Source of the DNA: Candidatus Binatota bacterium
GTDB taxonomy: Bacteria > Desulfobacterota > Binatia > Bin18
DNA: 8,338 nt
Direction: 5' to 3'
Assembly (NCBI GenBank): GCA_011523315.1
Contig: WTHE01000404.1
Span: 1 to 8,338, forward strand
This document shows positions 1 to 7,600 of this stretch, one piece after another (within the stretch, counting starts at the first letter, position 1; each line of letters opens with the position of its first letter). The notes beneath the pieces are model-generated. The model was not told the origin of the DNA. It was given only the letters and a program-made list of their open reading frames with translations, and ran no database searches. A program made the position numbers and the translations under genes.

Positions 1-2
1 GA

Positions 3-1205
3 CTAGGCCGAAGCGCCAAAGACCACCTTGGCAATCCGCCGGCGCCCGACCTGGACCACCTTTTCGCCCTGGGTCGGGACCTTCAGATTTGGGTTGTCCA
101 GCCGCTGGCCGTCGATGCGTACCGCTCCCTGTTGAATCATCCGCCGCGCCTCGCTGGTCGATTTTGTCAGGCCGGTCTCGCGCAGCAGATGACAGATCCA
201 GACCTCGGGCGCGGAGTCGGCCCAGGCGATCTCTTGCAGCTCGCTGGGCAGCTCGCGGCGCTGGAAGCGTTGGGCGAAGTCGGCCGCCGCCCGTTCAGCG
301 GCGGCGCTGTCATGAAAGCGGGTGATCAGCTCGGCCGCCAGCTGCTTTTTGGCTTCCATGGGATGGACCTCGCCGCGCTGAATGGCTTCGAGCCGGTCGC
401 TATCGACCGTGCTCAACAGCTCATAGTATCGGCCCATCATGGCGTCCGAGATCGACATGATTTTGCCGTACATCTCGGTCGGAGGATCGGTGATGCCGAT
501 GGCATTGCCGAGCGATTTGCTCATCTTCTGCACCCCATCGGTGCCTTCGAGCAGGGGCAGGGTCAGAATCACCTGCGGCTCCTGGCCGTGACCGCGCTGG
601 AGTTCACGCCCAACCAGCAGGTTGAAGCGCTGGTCCGTTCCCCCGACCTCGACATCGGCCTCAAGCGCAACCGAGTCGTAGCCCTGGACGAGCGGATACA
701 GGAGTTCATGGACGTGGATGGGCACGCCATCCTTGTAGCGTTTGGAAAAATCGTCCCGTTCCAAAAGACGGGCGACCGTGTACTGGCCGCACAGACGGAT
801 GAAGTCGGGCGGGGTGAAGCCGTCCATCCACTCGGAGTTGAAACGCAGCTCGGTCTTGTCCCGATCCAGGATCTTGAAAACCTGCCTGGTATAGGTTTCG
901 GCGTTGTCCAGGACCTGCTCGCGGGTGAGCGCCTTGCGGGTCTCCGAGCGGCCGGTCGGATCGCCGATCATGCCGGTGAAGTCCCCGATCAGAAAAATCA
1001 CCACATGCCCCAGCTCCTGAAACTGACGCAGCTTGTTGACCACCACGGTATGGCCGAGGTGCAGATCCGGGGATGTCGGATCAACCCCAAGCTTGATCCG
1101 CAGCCGCCGCCCCGTCTCCAGCTTCCGTTTCAGTTCCTCGAGCGGAATGATATCAACCGTGCCGCGCTGAATTTCTCGCAGCTGGTCCGTAACCGGCAGC
1201 GCCAT
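3..1205 (-). CDS. tyrS: Tyrosyl-tRNA synthetase (TyrS), complete
   Basis: Charges tRNA-Tyr with tyrosine in an ATP-dependent two-step reaction in the cytoplasm. With the ATG at 1205 the protein has 400 residues. The class I signature HLGH is at residues 49-52, after KLGVDPTSPD. The tyrosine-site motif GGTDQRFN is at 188-195 and KMSKS at 227-231. The C-terminal 60 residues or so form an S4 RNA-binding domain (SEARRMIQQGAVRIDG, then an ending GRRRIAKVVF). The KLGVDPTSPDLHLGH form and the length fit the TyrZ-like second bacterial TyrS group, by recall of family patterns. An in-frame GTG at 1229 would add eight residues (MKGKSEDD). Neither start has a well-placed Shine-Dalgarno: AAGGAAAG lies 12 bases before the ATG, and only a weak AGAG precedes the GTG. 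The ATG is preferred because the family's conserved sequence starts just after it. The gene follows rny by 77 bases with no terminator or promoter seen, so cotranscription is likely. The stop is TAG. Confidence 0.97.
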   Translation of the reverse strand: MALPVTDQLREIQRGTVDIIPLEELKRKLETGRRLRIKLGVDPTSPDLHLGHTVVVNKLRQFQELGHVVIFLIGDFTGMIGDPTGRSETRKALTREQVLDNAETYTRQVFKILDRDKTELRFNSEWMDGFTPPDFIRLCGQYTVARLLERDDFSKRYKDGVPIHVHELLYPLVQGYDSVALEADVEVGGTDQRFNLLVGRELQRGHGQEPQVILTLPLLEGTDGVQKMSKSLGNAIGITDPPTEMYGKIMSISDAMMGRYYELLSTVDSDRLEAIQRGEVHPMEAKKQLAAELITRFHDSAAAERAAADFAQRFQRRELPSELQEIAWADSAPEVWICHLLRETGLTKSTSEARRMIQQGAVRIDGQRLDNPNLKVPTQGEKVVQVGRRRIAKVVFGASA

Positions 1206-1282
1206 GTCGTCTTCACTCTTTCCTTTCACTGTGGCCGACGATCTCTGCTTGTCCAGAGGAGTATCATCGTCCGCCTTGTCGC

Positions 1283-2845
1283 TCAGCGGGCAAACTCGGT
1301 AGCCCGCATCTCCCGAATCACGGTGACCTTGATCTGGCCCGGATAGGTCATCTCGTCTTCGATCCTGTGGGCCACCTCGCGGGCCAAGACGGCGGCCTCA
1401 CCGTCTGTCACCGAGCCGGGACTGACAATGACCCGCACCTCGCGGCCAGCCTGCACGGCAAACGACTTTTCGACCCCGCTGAAAGACCGCCCGATCCGCT
1501 CCAGATCCTCCAGGCGGCGGACATAGCTTTCGAGCACTTCCCGTCGCGCTCCGGGTCGGGCGCCGGACAGCGCATCGGCCGCATCGACCAGCGGAGCCAG
1601 CACGGTCTCGGCCTTGACCTCTTCGTGATGGGCGGCAATGGCGTTGACGATCTTTGCCGACTCCCCGTATTTGCGCGCTACATCACCGCCAATGATGGCG
1701 TGTGAGCCCTCAATTTCGTGCGATACCGCTTTGCCAATGTCGTGCAACAGCGCGGCTCGCCGGGCCTGTTTTTCATTCAGGCCCAGTTCAGCGGCCATGA
1801 TCCCGCACACATAGGCGGTTTCAATCGAGTGCATCAGGACATTCTGGCCGTAGGAGTAGCGATATTTCAGCATACCGATGAGCTTGATGATCTCCGGGTG
1901 CACACCGTGGATACCCAGCTCCAGGACGGCCCGCTGACCAGCCTCACGGACCGCTTCCTCAACTTCTTCTTCGGCCTTTTTCACCACTTCTTCAATTCGG
2001 CCGGGGTGAATCCGACCGTCTGAGATCAGCCGTCCAAGCCCGACCCGGGCAATTTCTCGACGGATGGGGCTATGGCTCGAAATCAGCACCGCTTCCGGCG
2101 TATCGTCAACGATCAGGTCAACACCGGTGGCCGCTTCAATGGCGCGGATGTTGCGCCCCTCGCGGCCAATGATCCGGCCCTTCATGTCGTCGCTGGGCAG
2201 GGGGATCACTGCAGTGGTGCGTTCCGACACAAACTCGCCGGCCAGCCGCTCGACCGCAACGCTGATGATCTTCCTGGCTCGACGTTCGGCCTCCTCACGG
2301 GCCTCTTCTTCGACCGTCATAATCTGGCGCGCCGCCTCAGTACGGGCGTCACTCATCATTTTTTCCAGCAGCACGTTTTTGGCCTCCTCGCGGTTCATAC
2401 CCGCAATCTGCTCAAGCTGCTGGCGGGTCTCCTCGATCAAGCTCTGGTACTCCTGGGCTTTCTTGTCAATCGCCTCTTCTTTGGTCTTGAACCCCCGCTC
2501 CCGATGCGACAGCTCGGTTTCCCGGTTGTCCAGGGTCACCGCTCGCTTCTCGAGCGTTTCCTCACGGCTCTGTAAACGTCGCTCGCTGTGCTGAATTTCC
2601 TTTCTCCGTTCGCGCTGTTCCTTCTCAAACTCCGTTTTTGACTGCAAGAGCGCGTCCTTGGCCTGGACCTCGGCTTCCTTCTTGATGACGGACGATTCTT
2701 TTTGGGCCTCCTCCACAATGAGCTTCGCCGTTTCCTCGGCCTTGACGATCTTCTCGTGCTGCCAGCGTTGGCGCAGCAGCACGAGCGCCCACGCCCCCGC
2801 ACCGCCACACACCACTCCAATGAACCAATAGAGTACTGACCTCAT
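1283..2845 (-). CDS. rny: Ribonuclease Y (RNase Y), complete
   Basis: Membrane-anchored endoribonuclease that starts mRNA decay and processes RNAs in many bacteria lacking RNase E. The 520-residue length is normal for the family. Residues 4-24 are a single hydrophobic membrane anchor (VLYWFIGVVCGG and on). Residues about 30-205 are a charged coiled coil rich in E, K, R and Q. A KH RNA-binding domain follows, with GRIIGREGRNIRAIE at 223-237 containing the GREG loop (227-230). The HD phosphohydrolase domain supplies the metal ligands: H339 (LMHS), H368-D369 (LLHDIGKA), H406-H407 (AAHHEEV) and D421 (LVDAADALS). The end (YPGQIKVTVIREMRATEFA) is typical of the family. The start is certain, because a near-perfect Shine-Dalgarno precedes the ATG by 9 bases. 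It lies downstream of zapA and the 6S RNA candidate and upstream of tyrS. No key residue is missing. Confidence 0.98.
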   Translation of the reverse strand: MRSVLYWFIGVVCGGAGAWALVLLRQRWQHEKIVKAEETAKLIVEEAQKESSVIKKEAEVQAKDALLQSKTEFEKEQRERRKEIQHSERRLQSREETLEKRAVTLDNRETELSHRERGFKTKEEAIDKKAQEYQSLIEETRQQLEQIAGMNREEAKNVLLEKMMSDARTEAARQIMTVEEEAREEAERRARKIISVAVERLAGEFVSERTTAVIPLPSDDMKGRIIGREGRNIRAIEAATGVDLIVDDTPEAVLISSHSPIRREIARVGLGRLISDGRIHPGRIEEVVKKAEEEVEEAVREAGQRAVLELGIHGVHPEIIKLIGMLKYRYSYGQNVLMHSIETAYVCGIMAAELGLNEKQARRAALLHDIGKAVSHEIEGSHAIIGGDVARKYGESAKIVNAIAAHHEEVKAETVLAPLVDAADALSGARPGARREVLESYVRRLEDLERIGRSFSGVEKSFAVQAGREVRVIVSPGSVTDGEAAVLAREVAHRIEDEMTYPGQIKVTVIREMRATEFAR

Positions 2846-2854
2846 CTGTCACTG

Positions 2855-2862
2855 ACCTCCTT
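2855..2862 (-). promoter_or_regulatory. Strong ribosome binding site of rny
   Basis: Minus-strand AAGGAGGT, an exact match to the core complement of the 16S rRNA 3' end, sits 9 bases before the rny ATG at 2845. It fixes the start and predicts efficient initiation, in contrast to the weak or crowded sites of tyrS, ftsY and zapA. Confidence 0.9.
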
Positions 2863-2884
2863 CCATCCCCAGGGTCGGAGGGCC

Positions 2885-2898
2885 TTTACATGTGTAAA
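2885..2898. repeat. Short inverted repeat between 6S RNA candidate and rny
   Basis: On the minus strand TTTACA-CA-TGTAAA is a perfect 6-base inverted repeat with a 2-base centre. It lies just after the 3' arm of the 6S RNA candidate and about 40 bases before the rny start. As RNA it could form only a 5-base A/U-rich stem with a 4-base loop, too weak for a terminator. As DNA it could be an operator. The left half also overlaps a poor promoter-like pair (CTGACA at 2921-2916, 17 bases, TTTACA at 2898-2893). Function is unknown, and chance is possible in a site this short. Confidence 0.4.
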
Positions 2899-2899
2899 A

Positions 2900-3070
2900 C
2901 CACCTCCCAGCGAGTTGTCAGCTGCATGAGGGGGATTTTCGCCCTCCCTCAAATTGCCTGGCGGAAGAAGCTTCCACAAGGCCCTCATGGAGGAGGAAAT
3001 CGGCCTGGAGGACTGGGGGAGCGGCTCAGTCGGGGTCAGCCGTTTGGCAAATCCCGCTGAGAGAGCGTGG
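2900..3070 (-). ncRNA. ssrS: Probable 6S RNA (RNA polymerase-binding regulatory RNA)
   Basis: 6S RNA mimics an open promoter, binds the sigma70 holoenzyme and lowers transcription in stationary phase. Evidence here is position and fold. The stretch follows zapA, the classic site of ssrS in Proteobacteria. The minus-strand RNA of about 171 bases can close on itself: CTCTCAGCG (3063-3055) pairs with CGCTGGGAG (2912-2904), flanked by CCAC (3070-3067) with GTGG (2903-2900), and then GGCTG (3041-3037) pairs with CAGCT (2924-2920). An open central region follows, carrying CTGAGCCG (3029-3022), the same 8-mer recalled in E. coli 6S RNA. The apical arm ends in a hairpin: GCCT (2982-2979) with AGGC (2959-2956), then GTGGAAG (2977-2971) with CTTCCGC (2967-2961) around a CTT loop. 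Ends are approximate. No clear promoter is visible just upstream, so it may be processed from the zapA transcript. TTTT follows the closing stem. The call rests on hand folding, without a covariance-model search. Confidence 0.75.
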
Positions 3071-3098
3071 AGACGTGCGATGAGGAAGACACAACGTA

Positions 3099-3413
3099 TT
3101 ACGAGACAACACGGCCATTGCTTACGTCTTCGTTCTGTTCACTCTGCTCGATCCGTTTAAGCAAAACCGTAGACAGACGTTCCGTTTCTTCTTGGAGTTC
3201 TTGTTCTCGCTGACTGGCTTTGTGCCACTCATCTGCAATGCTCAGAGCCGCCATAATGGCAACCCGCAGGGGGACGGCGGTTTTGGTGTTGGCCACGATA
3301 TCGTGCATACGCTGGTCAACAGAATCGGCCAGCTGCCTCACATAGTCGGCGTGCTCTTCGCCGGCCACCGTGAAGGTCTGGCCAAAAATCTCGACCTCAA
3401 CCAAGGCTTTCAT
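3099..3413 (-). CDS. zapA: Cell division protein ZapA
   Basis: Small cytoplasmic protein that binds FtsZ and bundles its filaments in the Z-ring. It has 104 residues, the usual size. The N-terminal half has the family pattern: VEVEIFGQTFTVAGEEH forms the beta hairpin, followed by ADYVRQLADSVDQRMHDI and the strongly typical VAIMAALSIADEW near residues 51-63. The rest is a coiled-coil helix (QREQELQEETERLSTVLLKRIEQSEQ) used for dimer and tetramer assembly. The ATG lies inside the end of the zapB-like gene (17-base overlap). A purine run containing GGAGG ends only 2 bases before it, with more Gs upstream, so the ribosome site is crowded; a TTG three codons downstream would be better spaced, so a slightly later start cannot be excluded. 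The stop is TAA, about 28 bases before the 6S RNA candidate. Confidence 0.93.
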   Translation of the reverse strand: MKALVEVEIFGQTFTVAGEEHADYVRQLADSVDQRMHDIVANTKTAVPLRVAIMAALSIADEWHKASQREQELQEETERLSTVLLKRIEQSEQNEDVSNGRVVS

Positions 3414-3660
3414 CGCCTCCCCCCTCGTCGCTCAGCGCTATTCCGAGCCCGTCGAACTGACCCAGAATCCGTTCCAGTTTGGTCCGAATTTCCTCTCGCT
3501 CCTGTTCGTACTGCTGAAGCTGTTCGCGCAGGCGACCGTTTGCCTCCTGCTGTTCGCTCAGGCGTTGGCTCAGCATCGCCTTTTCCCGGCAGATCCGCGC
3601 GTGGCGCTCCAGCATTCCATCAAGCTTTTCCTCAAGAAGTTTGAGGCTTGGTATAGCCAT
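3397..3660 (-). CDS. Small coiled-coil protein, ZapB-like, paired with ZapA
   Basis: An 87-residue acidic, soluble protein with no signal peptide or membrane segment. After MAIPSLKLLEEKLDGMLERH almost the whole chain to about residue 67 is heptad-like coiled coil (REKAMLSQRLSEQQEANGRL and on), ending in a glycine- and acid-rich tail. Small coiled coils of this size directly upstream of zapA are often annotated as ZapB, which links ZapA to the Z-ring in E. coli. Here that role is inferred from position and shape, since coiled coils give little sequence proof. The ATG at 3660 is preferred over the in-frame TTG at 3669: GGTGAT directly before the ATG can pair with the 16S tail, although the spacing is short, whereas the TTG has no site at all. 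The TGA stop lies inside zapA, so the two are probably translationally coupled. A sigma70-type promoter lies just upstream. Confidence 0.8.
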   Translation of the reverse strand: MAIPSLKLLEEKLDGMLERHARICREKAMLSQRLSEQQEANGRLREQLQQYEQEREEIRTKLERILGQFDGLGIALSDEGGGDESLG

Positions 3661-3692
3661 ATCACCCAAAAGTAAAGGAAAAGTTCAACTTG

Positions 3693-3721
3693 AGTGTATG
3701 GCTCTTCGCGCTGTGAGTCAA
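3693..3721 (-). promoter_or_regulatory. Sigma70-type promoter for zapB-like/zapA/6S RNA/rny
   Basis: On the minus strand TTGACT (3721-3716, 5 of 6 consensus bases) is separated by exactly 17 bases from TACACT (3698-3693, 4 of 6). It lies in the 68-base gap between the ftsY stop and the zapB-like ATG, the right place and direction to start the division-gene transcript. The predicted start is near 3686, giving a leader of about 25 bases. An 11-base palindrome, AAGTTCAACTT (3681-3691), covers the predicted start site and could be an operator. No terminator hairpin separates ftsY from it, so read-through from smc-ftsY is also possible. Confidence 0.65.
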
Positions 3722-3728
3722 GGGAACA

Positions 3729-4679
3729 TCAGGCGTCCTCAGCAGAAAACAGCGCCTCGACAAAGGCGGTCGCCTCAAAGTCATACAGGTCTTCGGCGCC
3801 CTCGCCCAGGCCAATGCCCCGAATCGGGACGCCGAGTTGCTCGGTAACGGACAGCACCACCCCGCCCTTTCCCGAGCCGTCCATCTTGGTCAGAATGACA
3901 CCGCTGAGCGGAAATGCGGCCTGAAAGGTCCGCGCCTGGCTCAGCGCGTTCTGGCCGGTGGCCGCGTCAAGGACCAACAGCACCTCGTGAGGCGCCCCCT
4001 GGAGTTCCTTGGCAATCACCCGGTGGACCTTTCTGAGTTCTTCCATGAGCGGCGTTCGGGTATGCAGCCGTCCGGCGGTGTCAATCAGCACCACATCAAC
4101 CTTACGGGCGATACCGGCTCGAATCCCGTCAAAGGCCACCGCTGCGGGGGAGGCTCCGGTCTGATGCTTAATCACCTCCACGCCCAGCCGGTCGGCCCAG
4201 ACTTCGAGCTGCTCAATGGCTGCGGCCCGGAAAGTATCCCCGGCCACCAGTAAAACCGTCTGGCCTTCCTGCCCAAAGCGAGCCGCCAGCTTGGCCAGGG
4301 TGGTCGTCTTGCCCACTCCATTGACACCGACCATCAGGATCACCCAGGGCCGGGCTTGGCCGAGCAGCGGGGGGGTGGCGGGCGGCAGAAGCCGGAGCAT
4401 CTCGTCTTTCAGGTAGCCCTTCAACTCTTCGCCATCGGCCGGGCGCTCGCGCCGGCAGCGTTCTCGCAGCCGCTCAATCAGGAGCAGGGTCTCCTGCACC
4501 CCAACATCCGCGCCAAGCAAGACCTCTTCCAAGTCGTCAAAAAGCGCGTCATCAATCGGCCGACCGCGCAGGATTCGATCCAGGGGCGCACGCAGAGCCT
4601 GGCGCAGACGGGACAAACCGCGTCGCCACACCGACTGTTTCTGCTCTGGAGGAGTTTTTTTTCGCCACGACAGAGCCAT
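3729..4679 (-). CDS. ftsY: Signal recognition particle receptor FtsY, complete
   Basis: GTPase that docks the SRP (Ffh plus 4.5S RNA) carrying nascent membrane proteins to the SecYEG translocon at the inner membrane. It has 316 residues. A short basic N-terminus (MALSWRKKTPPEQKQSVWRR) takes the place of the long acidic A domain of E. coli FtsY, so this is the minimal NG form. The N domain spans about 20-100. The G domain has G1 GVNGVGKT at 118-125, G2 DTFRAAA at 148-154, G3 DTAGR at 200-204, G4 TKMD at 264-267 and the closing GLGE at 290-293. After G4 it reads GSGKGG where TAKGG is more common in the family; the G and K positions are kept. GEGAEDLYDF is the usual FtsY ending, which separates it from Ffh together with the absence of an M domain. 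The ATG overlaps the smc stop as TGATG. Only a weak GGTGAG precedes it, so coupling to smc translation is likely. Confidence 0.97.
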   Translation of the reverse strand: MALSWRKKTPPEQKQSVWRRGLSRLRQALRAPLDRILRGRPIDDALFDDLEEVLLGADVGVQETLLLIERLRERCRRERPADGEELKGYLKDEMLRLLPPATPPLLGQARPWVILMVGVNGVGKTTTLAKLAARFGQEGQTVLLVAGDTFRAAAIEQLEVWADRLGVEVIKHQTGASPAAVAFDGIRAGIARKVDVVLIDTAGRLHTRTPLMEELRKVHRVIAKELQGAPHEVLLVLDAATGQNALSQARTFQAAFPLSGVILTKMDGSGKGGVVLSVTEQLGVPIRGIGLGEGAEDLYDFEATAFVEALFSAEDA

Positions 4680-7600
4680 CAGGACAGACTCACCGAGACC
4701 AGGCTTGAGATGCCCGGCTCCTGCATGGTCACACCGTACAGGGTCGAAGCAGCTTCCATGGTCCGTTTATTATGGGTGATTAAGATCACCTGGGTTGTTT
4801 GGCTGATTTCTCTGACCAACTGGTTGAAGCGTCCCACATTGGCATCGTCAAGCGGGGCATCGACCTCGTCCAGCACACAAAACGGACTGGGGCGAATCAG
4901 AAACAGGGCGAAGGTAAAACTCAGCGCAGCCAGCGCCCGCTCGCCGCCGGACAGCAGCTGCAGGGAACGCAAGCGTTTGCCGGGCGGCTGGACCGAGATT
5001 TCTACCCCGCTGTGGGTGGGGTCGTTTTCATCCGTCAGGCGGATCTGGGCGCTGCCGCCCTCGACCAGACGTTCATAGACATGGCGAAATTTCGCGTCAA
5101 CCAATCCAAACGTCTCCCTGAAGCGGTCGCGTGACTCGCGGTTGAGCTTGGCAATCGTTCTCTGCAAATCGGCAATCGAGGCCTGCAAGTCGGCCTCCTG
5201 TTCCTTCAGCGACGTGTGACGCTGTTCGACCGCGAGCAGTTCAGCCGCCGCGCCGGGGTTGACCTCGCCGAGCCGGCCGATCTTGTCACGCAGCTCTTGG
5301 CGGCGCGCTTCGGCCGTCTCGGTCTCAAGCGGGGCGCTCACATACCGGGCCAGCACGCCGGGAACGGCAATCTCATAGCGTTCGTAGCCGGCCGTATTGA
5401 TGTGATCGCAGCTGACCCGTTTTTCAGCGCTCTTGACCTCAAGCCGAGTCTTCTCTTCCTGGAATTCGAGCAGGCTGGCCCGGCACTGCTCAAGTTCCTC
5501 TTCATACGCACAACAGCTGGCGCGCAGCCGGGTGCAGGCCTCTTGCTGGCGCTCGTGTTCCTGGCCCACGCTGGCCAGTTCGGTCTGCTGCTGGGCGGTA
5601 CGGGTGGCCTGCCCTGTCAGCTCGGTCTGAATCTGGTCTGCCTCGGCCTGGGCGGCGCGGTGTTCGGCCTGGCAGGCTGTCGCGCGCTCGGCCAGCTCGG
5701 TCTGCTGCTCTTGCAGCCGCGAGCGCTGGGCGCGCAGCCCCTCCTGACGCTCACGACGCTCGGCTACCCGCACCCGCAGCTCGTCACACACCTCTCGCTG
5801 GTATTCGAGGGCACGTTTGGCCTGAGCGACCTGCTCCTGCCGTTCGGCCAGCCGGGCTTCTCGTTCTTGACGCTGGTCGTCCAGCTCAGACTCCCGGGCG
5901 GCCAAGCCGGCAATTTCGCTCCCGAGTCCGCTCTGCTCCTCCTCCAGGGTCTGGCGTTCGTAGCCGATACTCTCTTTCTTATCCAGCAGACGGCGCTGTT
6001 CGCCCTCCAGTTGGGCGGCCTGAGCGTGCAGGGCTTGTTTTTCTTCGCCCCAGGCGTGGGCCTGGGCCTCTAAGCGGGCCAATTCACCCTCCAGCTCCTG
6101 ACGGCTGCGTTTGGCTTCCTGGCGACGGCGTACCAGGTCGGCCACCACGCCGTCGTGCCGCTCGACCTGGCGGTGCAGATCGCGGATTTCCCGACGGCGC
6201 TCCAGCAAGCCCTCTTGGACGATGCCCTGACTGCCACCGCTGACCACCCCCTGGGCGGTCAGCACCTCGCCGCTCGGCGTCACAAAAGTCCGCGGCTGAC
6301 GGTCACGCTGCCAGCACTCCAGACCGGTCTGTAGATCGGGGACCAGAAAAGTATCGGCCAGCAGTGCCTCGACCACTTCACGACCCTGGGGCGTAACCGA
6401 CAGCAGGCTGAGCAGGGGAGTCAAGCCGTCCGGCTCGCTGGGCGCGGGCATGACCACGGCAAGCCCCTGGCCAACGGTCAGCGCATGGCCGTTGTGTTGG
6501 GACACGGGCTGGGGACCGCCACGGGGTTGGAGCGGGATGAAGCTGCCGTGGCCGGCCTCGGCCTGATGCAAGTACTCGACTGCGGTCAGCCCGTCGCCAA
6601 CCTCGGCAACTACGACATACTCGAGTTTCTCGCGCAGGACCGCAGCAACCGCCCGTTCATAGCTATGCGGCACCTCAAGCATCTGGGCAACCACACCGAC
6701 CACCCGGGTCAGCGATTCAGCCTCAGCCATGATGGACTGCACCCCGGGCGCATAGCGCTCATAGCCCTGCTCCATCTCTTTGAGGGTAGACAGCCGGGTT
6801 CGCAACTCGGCCTGCTTGGCCCAGGCCCCGGCCAGCTCGTGTTCCAGCCGTTCCCCGACGCGCACCAGCGCCTGTAAGCCGTCCGTCTTCTCGCCCCGCT
6901 CACGCTGGCCGCGCCGCAGGCATTCGTCCAGTTCGGCCGCCCGCGTGTGGGTCGTAGCCAGACTCTGCTCGGTGTCAGCCAGACTGGCCGACGCCTGTTC
7001 GGCCTCGGTCGCCAAGACCTGGAGGCGATCTGCCACCTCCTCCCCCCGGCGCCGGGCATAGGCCAGCCCGTTCTGGACCTGGGCGTGCCGGGTCAGCACA
7101 TCGACGATCTCGGTTTTCAACTCTTCGGCCGCCGCCTCATGGCTCACAAGGGTGTCTTGCAGGCGGGCGCTGTCCTGTTCGTGGCGGCTGAGCACCGCTT
7201 CTTCCTCGGCCAGCCGGGTCTGACTCTGGCGGGTTTGTTCGGCCAGACTCTCGACCTCGTTGTGCACCGCACTGCGACGCTCCTCCACCGCCGCCAGCTC
7301 GGTTTGAGCCGCGCCGGCGCGGTCGGCGGCCCGCTGTTTCTGGTGGAGGAGAAACTCCTTGCGCTGTTCGCCCTGTTGCAGGGCGCTCTGTATGGCGTGA
7401 ACCCGCTCCTCACTGGCGCGCAGCGCAGTCTCCCGGTCTTCCAGGGCCGTCTGCGCCTGGACACGCTCGGCCTGGAGCTGCCGCGTCCGGTCTTCGAGAG
7501 CGGTTTCCTCGGCCAAGACTGCGGTCCGGCGCCGGTCAAGATCGACCAGTTCATCCAACAGGGTCTGGTAGGCGTGGCACAGCAGGGTCAGGTCTACGGT

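Noticed and set aside
132..1346. 404-residue plus-strand open frame
   Set aside because: It lies antisense to all of tyrS and the end of rny, has no recognisable domain and no ribosome site of note. It is an open shadow frame expected in GC-rich DNA opposite a strongly conserved enzyme.
2064..2594. Serine-rich plus-strand open frames opposite rny
   Set aside because: Antisense to the RNase Y coiled coil and KH domain; composition is the reverse reading of Glu/Arg-rich codons.
2885..2903. Intrinsic terminator after the 6S RNA candidate
   Set aside because: TTTT follows the closing stem, but the local hairpin is short and A/U-rich, and the strong rny ribosome site follows directly. Read-through or processing is as likely.
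2954..3160. 68-residue plus-strand open frame in the zapA-rny gap
   Set aside because: It runs opposite the 6S RNA candidate and the end of zapA, has no recognisable protein features, and the gap is better explained by RNA structure.
3661..3669. TTG start for the zapB-like gene
   Set aside because: No ribosome site precedes the TTG, and it would add only three residues. The ATG at 3660 has GGTGAT before it.
5216..6073. 285-residue plus-strand open frame opposite smc
   Set aside because: Leucine-rich low-complexity product that mirrors the Glu/Gln/Arg-rich coiled coil of Smc (CAG and GAG codons read backwards as CTG and CTC). No family features.
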